DNA from: Nitrospirota bacterium
Lineage (GTDB): Bacteria > Nitrospinota_A > UBA7883
Direction of reading: 5' to 3'
NCBI GenBank assembly: GCA_024275315.1
Contig: JAJRZK010000008.1
Span: 1-36,820 of the forward strand
DNA length: 36,820 nt
The position numbers and the translations under genes were made by a program. Positions 8,439 through 18,352 of this stretch are shown in pieces (position 1 is the stretch's first letter; every line of letters starts with the position of its first letter). The notes beneath the pieces were generated by a model. The model was not told the DNA's origin. It did no database searches and saw only the letters and a list, made by a program, of their open reading frames with translations.

Positions 8439-10541
8439 TTACGCCACATCCAGGTTCAGCTTCCCGGCCAGCATCGAAAGAAACAGACCCACGTCCGTTA
8501 CGACACCGACAGACTCCAGGCTACCCCGGTCTGTCAGCTTTGTGATGACCGCGGGGTTTATATCCACGCACACAAGCCGTGCGCCGGCGGGTGTCATGTT
8601 CCCCGCGCCTATGGAATGAAGCATGCTGGACAGCATCAGGATCATGTCCGCGCCTTTTATGAGACTGGCATACTCCTCTTGCGCCTCGATAAGGTCCATC
8701 CTGGTTTCGGGCAACGGTCCGTCGTCGCGGATACTGCCGGCGAGGCTGAAGGGTATGCCGTTTTTTACAAGCTCGTAGAACAGGCCGCTGGTGACAACGC
8801 CGGATTCGACGGCGCCTTTTATCGACCCTGCCTTGCGGACGCTGTTAATCGCCGCTATATGGTTTCTGTGTCCCCCTTCGACTGATTTCCCGTTTTTAAG
8901 ATTGACGCCCAGGCTGGTGCCGAAAAGGGCGAGCTCTATGTCATGAACAGCGATCGCGTTGCCGCCCAGCAACGCGTTTATATATCCGTTGCGCACCATC
9001 TTAGCAAGGTACGGCGTCGCGCCGGTGTGTACCACCACCGGACCTGCCACCACCACGAACCGCCCTCCCCTGGCGTGGATACGGTTCATCTCCCAGGCGA
9101 TTTTATCCACCGCTATCTCCACCCGCCTTTCGCTGGAAATGCTCGACGCCATGAACCCGAACTGCTCATGGTCGCCGTACCGGGCGGGGGCCCGCATGGT
9201 CCTGATCCCTTCGCCGCCAGTGACTACCATGTCCCCTTTTTTCAGGTCTCGTAACAAAGAGCACCTGGCCGCGCCGCCGGACACCACGACGACCCCGTCC
9301 ATCCGCTGGTCCGCCACATCGATCCAATCACCATTAACTCTTACCTGCGTCGCGTAAATTGTTGTGCTGTAGAAATTGCCGGGGGCCACCCCGTCCTGTG
9401 TGACCTTTTCCAGCGCCGCGTTTTCGGTTTCCCCCGAAGGCGCCGCCGCCCCGAGCCGGATAATTTTCTGTATCAATATATCGAGAGTGTCGTTGTCCGG
9501 CGCGCTTACATCGAGTTGGGCCGACGACAGCTCGTTGCGCCTCTGTCCCAGTTGCATCTTCGTCACCTGGAACGACCCGCCTCCGTTTACTATGCTGTCG
9601 CATATCCTGCTCATCAGTTGCGAGTCTATAAGCTGACCCTCGGCGACGACCCTGCGCCTGGAGACGGACGATATCGCGTTTCTGTTTTCCGGGGCTTTCT
9701 GGTTGAGCTTAAGCGTCAGGCACTTTGCCGATCCACCTGCCTTGATAAACTCCGACAGCTCTGTCTGGGCGACGGTCAGCCCTATGGACCGGAGTTTTTC
9801 CGCGAGTCTGGCCGAGCATTTGTTCATGATGATGGTGTCGCCTGTCACCACTGCGTTGGCGGCGAAAAGCAGCGCGTCGTCGATATTGATGGTAATACGT
9901 TTTTGCAATGAAACCCTGGATTGGATCACCCGGTTTGAATAGGTGTCCAGAGCGTCGGGATAATACATCACGTACCCGTCCGGCAGAGGCAGAAAACAAG
10001 TGTCCAGATGATAAAACCGCGGATCGACAAGCCTGACGCTTATTACCTCGATATTGAAGATCGTCGCAAGGTAGGGGTGTGACTCCAGCGAAGTCCTGGA
10101 ACCATAGGCCGCCCAGATCCATCTGCCGTCAAAATCGAGCAGGGCGTCGCCACCTCCTTCAAAATGAAGCTCTTCGGGCGCATGGTGGATCATATATCCG
10201 GAAGACTCGAACCATCGCCTGAACAGCGCTTCTTCCGGCTGTCGCTCGATGGTGGAAAACCGGGAGACGACCACTTCGTTATCCAGCGCAAGCCCGGCGT
10301 TGGCGGTGAAAACCATGTCCGGCAGGCCGGGAGCCGGGGTCGCCATCTCTATATTCGCCACGGAGCTGAGAAGATACCGCAGGTTGTTCCACTGCGACAC
10401 CGCCTCGCGCCTGTTCACACGGCCGATGTTTCCCTCCATCCAGGGGTTAATGACATAGTTCACCCCGAAATGGTTCGGAGGGCACATCAGAAACCGGTCA
10501 GTGTCTGGTTTTTCTCCTGATACATTCGTTTTACGCGTCAC
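8439..10541 (-). CDS. arginine dihydrolase-ornithine cyclodeaminase (AgrE/ArgZ type)
   Basis: This 700-residue two-domain enzyme matches cyanobacterial AgrE/ArgZ (about 703-705 residues). The N-terminal part (1 to about 285) is an amidinotransferase-fold arginine dihydrolase (arginine to ornithine, CO2 and 2 NH3). Its motifs are N32 in VINPWMEGN, N81 in FTANAG, EGGGD at 128-132, H178 in FYHLDT and nucleophile C274 in GGSAKCLTL. As I recall the ArgZ catalytic residues, they sit at a constant offset of 10. The C-terminal part (about 290-700) is the LOR/SDH (TIGR00300-like) region, reported in AgrE to convert ornithine to proline. The GTG start overlaps the subunit D stop (GTGA), with AGGAAG upstream, so it is translationally coupled to the V-ATPase operon. 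Catalysis is predicted, not shown. Confidence 0.88.
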   Translation of the reverse strand: MTRKTNVSGEKPDTDRFLMCPPNHFGVNYVINPWMEGNIGRVNRREAVSQWNNLRYLLSSVANIEMATPAPGLPDMVFTANAGLALDNEVVVSRFSTIERQPEEALFRRWFESSGYMIHHAPEELHFEGGGDALLDFDGRWIWAAYGSRTSLESHPYLATIFNIEVISVRLVDPRFYHLDTCFLPLPDGYVMYYPDALDTYSNRVIQSRVSLQKRITINIDDALLFAANAVVTGDTIIMNKCSARLAEKLRSIGLTVAQTELSEFIKAGGSAKCLTLKLNQKAPENRNAISSVSRRRVVAEGQLIDSQLMSRICDSIVNGGGSFQVTKMQLGQRRNELSSAQLDVSAPDNDTLDILIQKIIRLGAAAPSGETENAALEKVTQDGVAPGNFYSTTIYATQVRVNGDWIDVADQRMDGVVVVSGGAARCSLLRDLKKGDMVVTGGEGIRTMRAPARYGDHEQFGFMASSISSERRVEIAVDKIAWEMNRIHARGGRFVVVAGPVVVHTGATPYLAKMVRNGYINALLGGNAIAVHDIELALFGTSLGVNLKNGKSVEGGHRNHIAAINSVRKAGSIKGAVESGVVTSGLFYELVKNGIPFSLAGSIRDDGPLPETRMDLIEAQEEYASLIKGADMILMLSSMLHSIGAGNMTPAGARLVCVDINPAVITKLTDRGSLESVGVVTDVGLFLSMLAGKLNLDVA

Positions 10542-11170
10542 GAGTCACTTCCTTTCCGAAGTTTCTTGTATCGTTTAAGCCTGAAATTATCCTCCCGCCC
10601 CAGCTCTTCAAGACGCCTGGTGATCAGGTTGATATGATTTTGTGTTTCCGGGGCGATCTTTTTCTCCAGAGTATTTATTTTCCGGTTGGCGCTCTGTATC
10701 GCCCCCCCCACCTCCATCATGGAAAACTCCAGAGCCGCGCTGGAGGCCAGGTGGTTCAGCGCTGTCTCGAACATCCCGGCTGTCTCGTCTACAATCACCC
10801 TCCGGTAACCAGGAGCGGATCCCCGATCGAACGGGTCTCTTTTTGCGTCGGGAAACCGCAATGCGGGAATTTTCACACCCCATACGTTTTTCATAGTGAT
10901 CCTGAACGATATCTCACGTTGCGCCGCAAGGGCGGCTGTCACGAGAGAGCTTTCCGGCTCGGCGGCCCTGGCCGCAATCAGCGATCTGGCGGCGATGGTC
11001 ATCTGGTCGTCGAGTTTACGTCGCGCGTCATGGACGCTTTTTATGGTGATGTTGAATTCGTTCATCAGCGCGTCCCGTTTGGTGTTGAGTATGCGTATCC
11101 CCCGGGAGACCAGCTCGCGGCGTTTACGCAGTTTTATCAGCTCTATTCTGTTAGTCGCCGGACGGCTCAT
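10538..11170 (-). CDS. atpD: A/V-type ATPase subunit D (central stalk)
   Basis: This 210-residue subunit D is the long coiled-coil shaft that turns inside the A3B3 head and couples it to the membrane ring. The N terminus [17 protein letters not shown] and the long helical C terminus ([20 protein letters not shown] and on) are typical of the family. The start at 11170 is chosen because the family begins here; the open frame to 11215 would only add an unrelated tail. It overlaps the end of subunit B by 20 bp, and its TGA overlaps the GTG of the arginine dihydrolase gene. Confidence 0.92.
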   Translation of the reverse strand: MSRPATNRIELIKLRKRRELVSRGIRILNTKRDALMNEFNITIKSVHDARRKLDDQMTIAARSLIAARAAEPESSLVTAALAAQREISFRITMKNVWGVKIPALRFPDAKRDPFDRGSAPGYRRVIVDETAGMFETALNHLASSAALEFSMMEVGGAIQSANRKINTLEKKIAPETQNHINLITRRLEELGREDNFRLKRYKKLRKGSDS

Positions 11171-12557
11171 TATCCTGCCTTTCCGGCTTGTATTTCGCGA
11201 TATATTCCTTGTCAAGCCTGATAAGCTCCGGGTCGGAAAAATCTCCCATCAGCTTCCAGCTTATACGCAACGTTTCCGTGATGGATCTGCTTTCCGTACC
11301 CTGGTTCAAATATTCATTTTCAAAAGTGTCCGCAAATTCGAGATATTTCCTGTCCATGTCCGTAAGGCCCTCTTCGCCGATGATAGAGGCTATCCTTCTT
11401 TGCTCTACCCCCCGGGCGTAAAGCATGTAAAGTTGATCCGCCACCTGCCTGTGGTCCTCTCTGGTCCGGCCTTCACCGATCCCCTGATCCATCAGACGCG
11501 ACAGGCTGGGCAGAACCTCGATGGGCGGAAAAATCCCTTTGCGGTTCAACCCGCGGTCGAGCACGATCTGCCCTTCCGTTATATACCCTGTAAAATCGGG
11601 CGCAGGATGGGTTATGTCGTCATCGGGCATGGTTAATATGGGAAGCTGTGTGATGGATCCTTTTTTACCTTTTATTCTTCCCGCTCTTTCGTATATTCCG
11701 GCCAGGTCCGTGTACAGATATCCCGGGTAGCCTCTGCGGCCCGGTATCTCCTCTCGCGCGGAAGAAATTTCGCGCAGGGCGTTGCAGTAATTGGTCATGT
11801 CCGTCAGCACCACCAGGACGTGGCGCCCCAGGTCGAACGCGAGATATTCCGCCATGGTAAGGGCGAAACGGGGAGTCAACAGACGTTCGATGACAGGGTC
11901 GTCGGCCAGGTTGATAAAAAGAACCGCGTGTTCCACCGCGCCTGATTGCACGAACGAGCGTCTGAAATAATCCGCTTCCCTCGATGTTATGCCCATCCCT
12001 GCAAATACGATCGAGAAATTTTCATGATCCTGCTCCGTGCCGGCGTTGGCCATTATCATTGTCGCCAGCTCGTTGGCCGGCAGTCCCGAGCATGAGAATA
12101 TAGGCAACTTCTGGCCCCGCACCAGGGTGTTGAGCCCGTCGATGGCGGATACGCCGGTCTGGATAAAATCTTCCGGTATATCCCGGGAGACCGGGTTTAT
12201 GGCGGATCCGTACACATCGCTTCGTTTGGATGGGGCGGGGGTGGGCATATCGTCGATCGGCTCTCCCCCGCCGGAATATACGCGACCAAGACAAAGCGGG
12301 GACAGGTTGATCTTTACGCTCTCTTCTTTAAACCGGACCAGGGTGTAGTCGGGGCTGATCCGGTCGGTCATGCCGAACACCTGTATGACCGCGTGCTTTT
12401 CGTTGAGCTCTATGACCTGTCCGTCACGTTTGTCGCCGGCGTCGACCAGGATGGTGACCATATCACCCGCGGCGACGTTGGGGGGGCGTTTTGTAAACAG
12501 CAGTGGCCCGCGAATCGACTGTATCGTCCGGTATTCCCTTACCAGCGGATCCCTCAT
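11151..12557 (-). CDS. atpB: A/V-type ATPase subunit B (regulatory, non-catalytic)
   Basis: This 468-residue subunit B alternates with subunit A in the A3B3 head and contributes to the nucleotide site without catalysis. Visible features are the N-terminal beta barrel (to about residue 75), [20 protein letters not shown] in place of a canonical P-loop (as expected for subunit B), and [16 protein letters not shown] with [14 protein letters not shown] in the nucleotide-binding domain. The ATG overlaps the subunit A stop by 4 bases (ATGA), which implies coupled translation. Confidence 0.95.
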   Translation of the reverse strand: MRDPLVREYRTIQSIRGPLLFTKRPPNVAAGDMVTILVDAGDKRDGQVIELNEKHAVIQVFGMTDRISPDYTLVRFKEESVKINLSPLCLGRVYSGGGEPIDDMPTPAPSKRSDVYGSAINPVSRDIPEDFIQTGVSAIDGLNTLVRGQKLPIFSCSGLPANELATMIMANAGTEQDHENFSIVFAGMGITSREADYFRRSFVQSGAVEHAVLFINLADDPVIERLLTPRFALTMAEYLAFDLGRHVLVVLTDMTNYCNALREISSAREEIPGRRGYPGYLYTDLAGIYERAGRIKGKKGSITQLPILTMPDDDITHPAPDFTGYITEGQIVLDRGLNRKGIFPPIEVLPSLSRLMDQGIGEGRTREDHRQVADQLYMLYARGVEQRRIASIIGEEGLTDMDRKYLEFADTFENEYLNQGTESRSITETLRISWKLMGDFSDPELIRLDKEYIAKYKPERQDNEPSGD

Positions 12558-14302
12558 TGCGTTTCTAGTGATTTGAATAATTTTTTGCGCTCTACGCGAA
12601 GCTCGGATATGGCTTCGTCAATCGTGTCTCCGGCGGACTCTTTAAGCCGCAAAAGCTTTTCGGACACGGCCGAACCGGTCATGTCGTTTATTCCAGCCCC
12701 CCTGTCAAGCGCCCCTTTCATGGCGTCGACATGCTCCAGAAACGCCGCCAGTATTTTCGCCTGTTTGGATATGGAGCAATACGCGTCCACGGGGTGTACC
12801 GCGCTTTGACGAAAATAGCCTTCACGGATCAATCTGCCCGCTTCCAGGGTCAGGCGTTCCTTATCCTCCAGCGAATCTATACCGACGATTTTCACGATTT
12901 CGGAAAGCTCTTCTTCCTTTGCCATTATCTTCATTGTACGGTCTATCATCGCGGGCCAGTCCTTCCCGATTTTCTCCATGTACCACTTGGCCATATCCCG
13001 GTAGGCGAGGCTGAAACTGATACTCCAGTTTATGGCCGGGAAGTGGCGCTGGTATGCAAGCTGGCTGTCGAGCCCCCAAAAAGTTGAAGCGAGCCGCAGG
13101 GAGGCCTGGGTCACCGGTTCAGAAAAATCACCACCGGGCGGCGACACCGCTCCTACGATGGTGATAGATCCGGTCTGGTTTTTCCTGCCCGCTATTTTCG
13201 CTTTTCCAGCCCGTTCGTAAAAGGCCCCCAGCCTGCTGACCAGGTATGTGGGATACCCCTCCTCGCCAGGTATTTCCTCCAGCCGGGACGATATCTCCCG
13301 CAGAGCCTCCGCCCATCGTGACGTGCTGTCGGCGAGCGCCAGGACTTTGTACCCCATGTCGCGGTAATATTCGGCGACCGTTATCCCCGTATAGATCGAA
13401 GCCTCCCGGGCGGCGACCGGCATGTTCGACGTGTTGGCGATCAGGATGGTCCTGTCCATCAATGAATCGCCCGTGGAGGGGTCTGTCAGGGTTGTAAGCT
13501 GGTCCAGGGTATCGGCCATTTCGTTGCCCCTCTCGCCGCATCCTATGTATATGACGATGTCGGCGTGGGAGAATTTTGCGATGGTCTGTTCCAGAACGGT
13601 TTTACCCGCCCCGAACCCTCCGGGGATGATCGCCACACCCCCTTCGGCCACCGGGAACATGGAATCGATAATCCGTTGACCGGTGACCAGGGGCGAGGTA
13701 AGGGAGACTCTTTCCGCCTTTGGCCTGGGATGACGGATGTTCCACTGTTGCTTCATCGTGATCCCCGTTCCGTCCTCTAAGATGACCACGGGATCGCTTA
13801 TCGTATATCCGCCGCTTTTGACCTCTGCGACGACGCCTTCTGTTCGCGCGGGGGTCATGATCTTGTGCGTCACCAGCCTGGTCTCACGGACAAAGCCGAG
13901 GATGGATCCATATTCGACCATGTCTCCAACGCGCACCGCAGGTTCGAACTCCCACCGTTTTTTCCTGTCGAGCCGGTGTATGCTTCCACCGCGCCGTATA
14001 TTGTCCCCCCAGCCCTCCAGCAGCCGTGTCAGGGGCCTCTGCACGCCGTCGAAAATGCTTCCCATCAGGCCGGGCCCAAGCTCCACGGCGAAAAGCTCCC
14101 CCGATTGCTCCACGGGATCGCCGATCCGAAGCCCGATAGTCTCCTCATAGACCTGGATGGTCGCCAGGTCGTTTTCAATACGAATGACCTCACCAATGAG
14201 CTTTTCAGATCCGATCCGGACAACCTCGCCCATGAAACAGCGGACCACACCTTTCGCCTCGACGGCAGGGCCCGATATCCTGCTGACAGCCGCCCCGCTC
14301 AC
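12554..14302 (-). CDS. atpA: A/V-type ATPase subunit A (catalytic)
   Basis: This 582-residue subunit A is the ATP-hydrolysing or ATP-synthesising subunit of the A/V-type rotary enzyme. The P-loop is GFGAGKT at 229-235. The family's non-homologous insert (about 110-190) precedes it, and the motifs [20 protein letters not shown] and [17 protein letters not shown] follow. Length is normal. The GTG start overlaps the subunit F stop by 4 bases. Whether the complex runs as a synthase or a pump cannot be decided from this subunit. Confidence 0.96.
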   Translation of the reverse strand: MSGAAVSRISGPAVEAKGVVRCFMGEVVRIGSEKLIGEVIRIENDLATIQVYEETIGLRIGDPVEQSGELFAVELGPGLMGSIFDGVQRPLTRLLEGWGDNIRRGGSIHRLDRKKRWEFEPAVRVGDMVEYGSILGFVRETRLVTHKIMTPARTEGVVAEVKSGGYTISDPVVILEDGTGITMKQQWNIRHPRPKAERVSLTSPLVTGQRIIDSMFPVAEGGVAIIPGGFGAGKTVLEQTIAKFSHADIVIYIGCGERGNEMADTLDQLTTLTDPSTGDSLMDRTILIANTSNMPVAAREASIYTGITVAEYYRDMGYKVLALADSTSRWAEALREISSRLEEIPGEEGYPTYLVSRLGAFYERAGKAKIAGRKNQTGSITIVGAVSPPGGDFSEPVTQASLRLASTFWGLDSQLAYQRHFPAINWSISFSLAYRDMAKWYMEKIGKDWPAMIDRTMKIMAKEEELSEIVKIVGIDSLEDKERLTLEAGRLIREGYFRQSAVHPVDAYCSISKQAKILAAFLEHVDAMKGALDRGAGINDMTGSAVSEKLLRLKESAGDTIDEAISELRVERKKLFKSLETQ

Positions 14303-14637
14303 AGGTTTATCCTGAAATGAAATCCGATGGCGCGAAACGACATCTCACGTGTGTACTTGTCTGTGTCGGGAGCCAGGCTCCATTCATCCGGGTATGTGTA
14401 CCTGGCCAGTAGCGGCGTTACGGAGCGCTGCAACGCTTTTTGATTGCCCTTGCTGATCCAGTCCTCCATATGCGCTGGGATAGCCAGTATCCCCACATCC
14501 TTCGAATGTATGATCCGGCCAAGCTCTCTGTTGAAACTTTCCCGATCCGAAACAGTAGACACCTCCGCCCCGCCCAGCCGGAACCCGAGTTCCTGCCCCC
14601 ACATGCAAATTACCTTTAATGTTTTTGTTGTGAACAT
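14299..14637 (-). CDS. atpF: A/V-type ATPase subunit F
   Basis: This small 112-residue subunit sits on the central stalk with D. The N-terminal Rossmann-like half (TLKVICMWGQELGFRLGGAE followed by VSTVSD) and the segment VGILAIPAHMEDWI match the family. It lies between subunits C and A, with a TGATG overlap at the start and a GTGA overlap at the end. Confidence 0.88.
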   Translation of the reverse strand: MFTTKTLKVICMWGQELGFRLGGAEVSTVSDRESFNRELGRIIHSKDVGILAIPAHMEDWISKGNQKALQRSVTPLLARYTYPDEWSLAPDTDKYTREMSFRAIGFHFRINL

Positions 14638-15650
14638 CAGGAGACCGTAACAAAATGGGTTTTGGTTTTTTCATAAGCCGCCCCCGCCGCGCTGAAATAA
14701 ATCGCCGTCTTAAGATCGGCCATCATCGCATCCAGCGATTCGATGAACTCCAGTATCGCAAAAGGGCCTGTGGGGTCGCCAATTTTCCTCAGGCCCAGGC
14801 GGTTTAACATCATCTTTTTTATTTTCAGGGACAGCTCCGACGCAGATTCGCCATAGCCGGAGCCAAGGTCCACACCGAATTTGTTTCCGATGAAAATCGC
14901 CGCCTCGTCGATGGTGGAGCTCGATATATGTTTAAAATCGTCAGCGTTAATTTTCCCGTGAGCCATGATATAAAATATGTCCGTGTCGGTTCCGACCTCG
15001 GTATTAGCCCGCAACAGCATGGCGTTCTGGATATTTATGAAATCGATCTGGTCGGAGAGATAATATCCGCATCGGTCAAAAAGTTTTCGATACCGGGGGA
15101 GAGCCTGCCTGAAATAGAATTTATCCATTTCCAACTCGGCATTCACTCTCTCCTTTTCCGCCGTTTGCGGATCAAGCGCTTTGGCCATAGGATGGCCCGC
15201 GTGTTTCAAAAACGATATGAATTCCTCCACTCCCATGTGCGCGTTCCATTTTTTCGCAACTTTCGGCTGTAAAACATACGAGACAAACCGGAATCGTTTC
15301 TCCAGGGCTAGCCCTCCACAAGACAGATATCGAATGGCCGCCTTGATCCTTTCGACCTCCCAGCGCATGACGAAAAAAGGGTAGTCCCCGGGATAGGCGT
15401 TTTTGATTTTTAACGCGGCGATCGAACGCAGACGTTCATAACCTTCGTTAAGAGACCTTAAAATCCTGGACGCGTCGCTCCTTTCGCCTGAGTGGATGGA
15501 AAAGGCGATATCATCACGGAAAATTGTGGACGCCAGAAGATCTACCAGCATGGAGATGTCGCGGGTGCGCGCTATATCTTCTATTGTCCTGCGCGAGGGA
15601 AACCGGCTTTTCATGCCGGCTAGCCTTACGACGCAATATTCAACACCCAT
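14637..15650 (-). CDS. atpC: A/V-type ATPase subunit C (central stalk to ring adaptor)
   Basis: This 337-residue subunit C (AC39/d family) is the funnel that connects the D-F stalk to the proteolipid ring. It begins MGVEYCVVRLAGMKSRF at the ATG 15650. It shows the repeated helical modules of the family: DISMLVDLLASTIFRDD, FFVMRWEVERIKAAIRYL and IDFINIQNAMLLRAN, the last like the usual D-x-x-N-x-x-x-x-x-R segment. In the raw sequence it lies in the same frame as subunit E, for the reason given in that entry. Its stop overlaps the start of subunit F. Confidence 0.85.
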   Translation of the reverse strand: MGVEYCVVRLAGMKSRFPSRRTIEDIARTRDISMLVDLLASTIFRDDIAFSIHSGERSDASRILRSLNEGYERLRSIAALKIKNAYPGDYPFFVMRWEVERIKAAIRYLSCGGLALEKRFRFVSYVLQPKVAKKWNAHMGVEEFISFLKHAGHPMAKALDPQTAEKERVNAELEMDKFYFRQALPRYRKLFDRCGYYLSDQIDFINIQNAMLLRANTEVGTDTDIFYIMAHGKINADDFKHISSSTIDEAAIFIGNKFGVDLGSGYGESASELSLKIKKMMLNRLGLRKIGDPTGPFAILEFIESLDAMMADLKTAIYFSAAGAAYEKTKTHFVTVS

Positions 15651-16223
15651 CGCCACGCTCCGCTCTGTCGAGCTCCACGGCAAACCGTGAACCGATGTCG
15701 TTCCATAGTTTTCCAGGCTTAACCGGAACACACAGAATATTTTCGTTTTCCCGTCATCCGATTCCGCCACAAACCCCAGACCCACGCCATCGTCCACAGA
15801 CACATTGGTTACGTTCAGCTTTTCCAGGGTCCTGGCTGTTACCTTGTCGGCAACGATTTTTTTAACGCTCCCCAGTTCGTCGCGGACGCTTGAATATCTG
15901 TCCCGGACAAATTCCTCGTATCGCTCGGTGACCATGAAACCGCGGAACATTTTCTCGCATTCGGCGAACACGGCGGAGACGACTTTCGACTGGCGATACA
16001 CCGCTTCGGCCCGTTGGGCCATCCTCTGCGCCGCGGTCCTGTATGCGTTTTCCCTGTCGATGGCAAGCCTTTTGAGCTTTCCTATCTCCAGATCAATGGC
16101 CGCGGCCCGGCTCCTGGCCGAACGAATAATCTTCTCGGACTCATCCCGGGCCTGTTGCAACAGGGCCTGCTCCTTCAGGTCCGCCTCTTTTTCCAAAACG
16201 GCCAGAAGCTTGTCTATTCCCAT
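14637..16223 (-). CDS. atpE: A/V-type ATPase subunit E, read through into subunit C by an apparent frameshift
   Basis: As sequenced, this is one 528-codon frame. Residues 1 to about 170 are subunit E, a peripheral-stalk coiled coil (KEQALLQQARDESEKIIRSA) followed by its globular part. Residues 192-528 are subunit C. Between them, residues 172-191 look like neither family. Adding one A to the run at 15709-15712 gives LEKLWNDIGSRFAVEL, an ordinary subunit E ending, and a TGA at 15640-15642. The true E would be about 194 residues, overlapping the ATG of subunit C by 11 bases. So the long fusion is probably not a natural product. It follows subunit K by 4 bp. Confidence 0.85.
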   Translation of the reverse strand: MGIDKLLAVLEKEADLKEQALLQQARDESEKIIRSARSRAAAIDLEIGKLKRLAIDRENAYRTAAQRMAQRAEAVYRQSKVVSAVFAECEKMFRGFMVTERYEEFVRDRYSSVRDELGSVKKIVADKVTARTLEKLNVTNVSVDDGVGLGFVAESDDGKTKIFCVFRLSLENYGTTSVHGLPWSSTERSVAMGVEYCVVRLAGMKSRFPSRRTIEDIARTRDISMLVDLLASTIFRDDIAFSIHSGERSDASRILRSLNEGYERLRSIAALKIKNAYPGDYPFFVMRWEVERIKAAIRYLSCGGLALEKRFRFVSYVLQPKVAKKWNAHMGVEEFISFLKHAGHPMAKALDPQTAEKERVNAELEMDKFYFRQALPRYRKLFDRCGYYLSDQIDFINIQNAMLLRANTEVGTDTDIFYIMAHGKINADDFKHISSSTIDEAAIFIGNKFGVDLGSGYGESASELSLKIKKMMLNRLGLRKIGDPTGPFAILEFIESLDAMMADLKTAIYFSAAGAAYEKTKTHFVTVS

Positions 16224-16227
16224 AGCG

Positions 16228-16437
16228 CTATTGCAGGATCAGGTAAGCTATCACGAACCCCAGGATCACCATGGTTTCCGGAATGGCTATAAGAATAATC
16301 ATGGATCCCAACAGCTCTTTTTTCTCCACTATAGCCGCCACGGCCGCCGAGCCGATTTTCGCCTGGGCGATTCCGGTCGCAAGGGCCGTTAACCCTATGG
16401 CGATCCCGGCCCCTATACCCGCCAAGCTGATTTCCAT
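16228..16437 (-). CDS. atpK: A/V-type ATPase subunit K (c-ring proteolipid)
   Basis: This 69-residue proteolipid forms the rotating membrane ring. It is a single hairpin: TM1 about 5-37 (GIGAGIAIGLTALATGIAQA), a polar loop EKKEL, and TM2 about 44-68 with ion-binding E54 in IPETMVILG. This is the short two-helix form, unlike the four-helix NtpK of Enterococcus. The start MEISLAG is chosen because AGGAG sits about 10 nt upstream; the longer open frame overlaps subunit I. Ion choice (H+ or Na+) is not clear: the PET motif occurs in both kinds, and a structural alignment would be needed. Confidence 0.92.
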   Translation of the reverse strand: MEISLAGIGAGIAIGLTALATGIAQAKIGSAAVAAIVEKKELLGSMIILIAIPETMVILGFVIAYLILQ

Positions 16438-16462
16438 GTCATAATCTCCTGTGTTATTTTTA

Positions 16463-18352
16463 TTATTTATACCCCAGGGGGGCGTACGGAGTTCCACCGG
16501 GAGCGTAAAACTGGGCGAAAAACTCCACGTAATGCAACCTGCCCGACTGGATGGCGGGGCTCAGGACGCCAAGGGCGAAGTTGAGGGTATGGACGGCCGC
16601 GGCCGCCATGATGCAAACCAGCGCAGGGCCGGACGAAAACGCCACATCGTCGGCCAGATCAGCCAGTGTGATGGAGGCGAGCCCCACAGCCATGAGCCTG
16701 GCGTATGACAAGACATTGCTGATCAGTTTCGGTATTTCCATAACCGTTTCGATAAATTTGCCGGTGACACCTTTTATGACAAACGCGGTCGCGGGAATGA
16801 CAAACCAAAGCGTCGCCGGGCTCCCTGTCGAGGTTGTTACGGCGATCCAGAATATGGAGAGCAATATCGTCGCGTCCGCCAGCCTGGCGGCTGTCGTTCG
16901 AAACGATCGAACGTTAAACGCGTTTACAGCGCCCAGAATCGAGCCGAAGGCCACATGAAAAAACCCGATTCCGATAACAAGAGACAGCATGTCCGTAGTC
17001 TTGTGTTTCCTGTCGAACAGAGGCTCCGGGAGTCCGGCGCTGGCCCACAGCTTGCCGAATAATTCTCCATATATTACACCGAAAACCACGCCAGAGGCCG
17101 CAAGAACGAAAAGAATCCGCGAAACGTCACGCACAAGGTCACTCTCGCCCCAGCGCCTGCGGAGATACCACGCCGCGACGGCAAGAGTCGCGCCATACCC
17201 GATGTCGCCCAGTATCATCCCGAAAAACAGCGGTAACGTAACAGCCACGATGGAGGTGGGGTCTATTGTTCCGTACACCGGCAGTGAATATAGATTGATA
17301 AACCTTTCGAAAGGTCTAACCCACCGGTGGTTACGCAGAGTGACCGGGATGGACCCGTATTCGTCCGGTTCCGGATCGGAGCGTTGGGTGATGACGGAAT
17401 AATCGAATCGGCGATTCAATTCATCGACAAGCTCGGTGGATTTTTCGGCAGGCGCCCAGCCGGTGATCCAGAAAACCGAATCGGAATAGAGAAGGTAGTT
17501 CTCCGCTTTGACAGGCTCTATGGCCCGCCTCAGACTTTCATGGGCGGTTTTAAGGTCAAACATCCACTTTTCGGAAAAACTCACCGCCTGAAGATTAAGC
17601 CGTAAAAGCTCCGATTCGATCTGTCTCTGGCTTTCATAAAGCTTTTTCATCGTTAATGCGAACGTTTTTTCCTTGTATTTTTCGGGAAAAGAGATCGTGT
17701 TCACTTTTTTCTCGAAAACAGATTGCATTACAGTTTTTTCCAGCGAGGCGGGTATGACGATAAGGGCCGCCTGGCCAAGCTCGTTTACGGCCGGTTTAAA
17801 AACGGAACAAGCTCCGTCGGTCACTTTTTCCAGATCCGATTCCAGGCTGTCTATGGCGCCGGCGATCTCCGCGGGAAACACCACGCCGATAAGCTCTGTG
17901 TCATAGGATGTGGAGACCATTTCTATCAGCGGCGAGAATTCCTCGAATATTTCCCTGTATGTCTCCACGGCTTTAAGCTCCGCCTGGAGACGGCCTATAT
18001 GGCTCGATATGGACAAGGCTTCGCCGGTGATAGCCTCGAAACGGGCCAGCACCCAGTCTTCCAGCCAGCTTACGCCATTGATAAAAGCGCTGTTCCCGCC
18101 GGTTAACGGGCGTGGACCATCCGGCAGGAGATCGATCGACAACGAAATATCCTTGATAAGGGACTCGGCCCTGGCCAGGGTTTTGGCTTCATCATCATCC
18201 AGCGAACCGGTTTGCAGCGACTTGCGCTCCAACCCGGGGTCGGTTGAAGGCGCGACTGCGTGAAACACGTCCATTGAAAGGACAACGCTTATGATTTCGT
18301 TATACAGACTTACGGGTCCCGCTATCCTGACCCGCTTCATGGGTATGATCAT
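16463..18352 (-). CDS. atpI: A/V-type ATPase subunit I (membrane stator)
   Basis: This 629-residue subunit I (a-subunit homologue) forms the ion half-channels next to the K ring and anchors the peripheral stalks. The N-terminal soluble half (to about residue 350) has coiled coils. The C-terminal half has about seven or eight membrane spans beginning near VAVTLPLFFGMILGDIGYGA. Later spans include the segment LISNVLSYARLMAVGLASIT, which holds the conserved Arg facing the proteolipid Glu. The ATG overlaps the preceding stop (ATGA); a Met four codons in is an alternative start. Confidence 0.93.
   Translation of the reverse strand: MIIPMKRVRIAGPVSLYNEIISVVLSMDVFHAVAPSTDPGLERKSLQTGSLDDDEAKTLARAESLIKDISLSIDLLPDGPRPLTGGNSAFINGVSWLEDWVLARFEAITGEALSISSHIGRLQAELKAVETYREIFEEFSPLIEMVSTSYDTELIGVVFPAEIAGAIDSLESDLEKVTDGACSVFKPAVNELGQAALIVIPASLEKTVMQSVFEKKVNTISFPEKYKEKTFALTMKKLYESQRQIESELLRLNLQAVSFSEKWMFDLKTAHESLRRAIEPVKAENYLLYSDSVFWITGWAPAEKSTELVDELNRRFDYSVITQRSDPEPDEYGSIPVTLRNHRWVRPFERFINLYSLPVYGTIDPTSIVAVTLPLFFGMILGDIGYGATLAVAAWYLRRRWGESDLVRDVSRILFVLAASGVVFGVIYGELFGKLWASAGLPEPLFDRKHKTTDMLSLVIGIGFFHVAFGSILGAVNAFNVRSFRTTAARLADATILLSIFWIAVTTSTGSPATLWFVIPATAFVIKGVTGKFIETVMEIPKLISNVLSYARLMAVGLASITLADLADDVAFSSGPALVCIMAAAAVHTLNFALGVLSPAIQSGRLHYVEFFAQFYAPGGTPYAPLGYK

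Noticed and set aside
14637-16223. A natural subunit E-C fusion as a new ATPase architecture
   Set aside because: A normal subunit E end and a separate overlapping start for subunit C are both restored by one added base, and E and C belong to stator and rotor.
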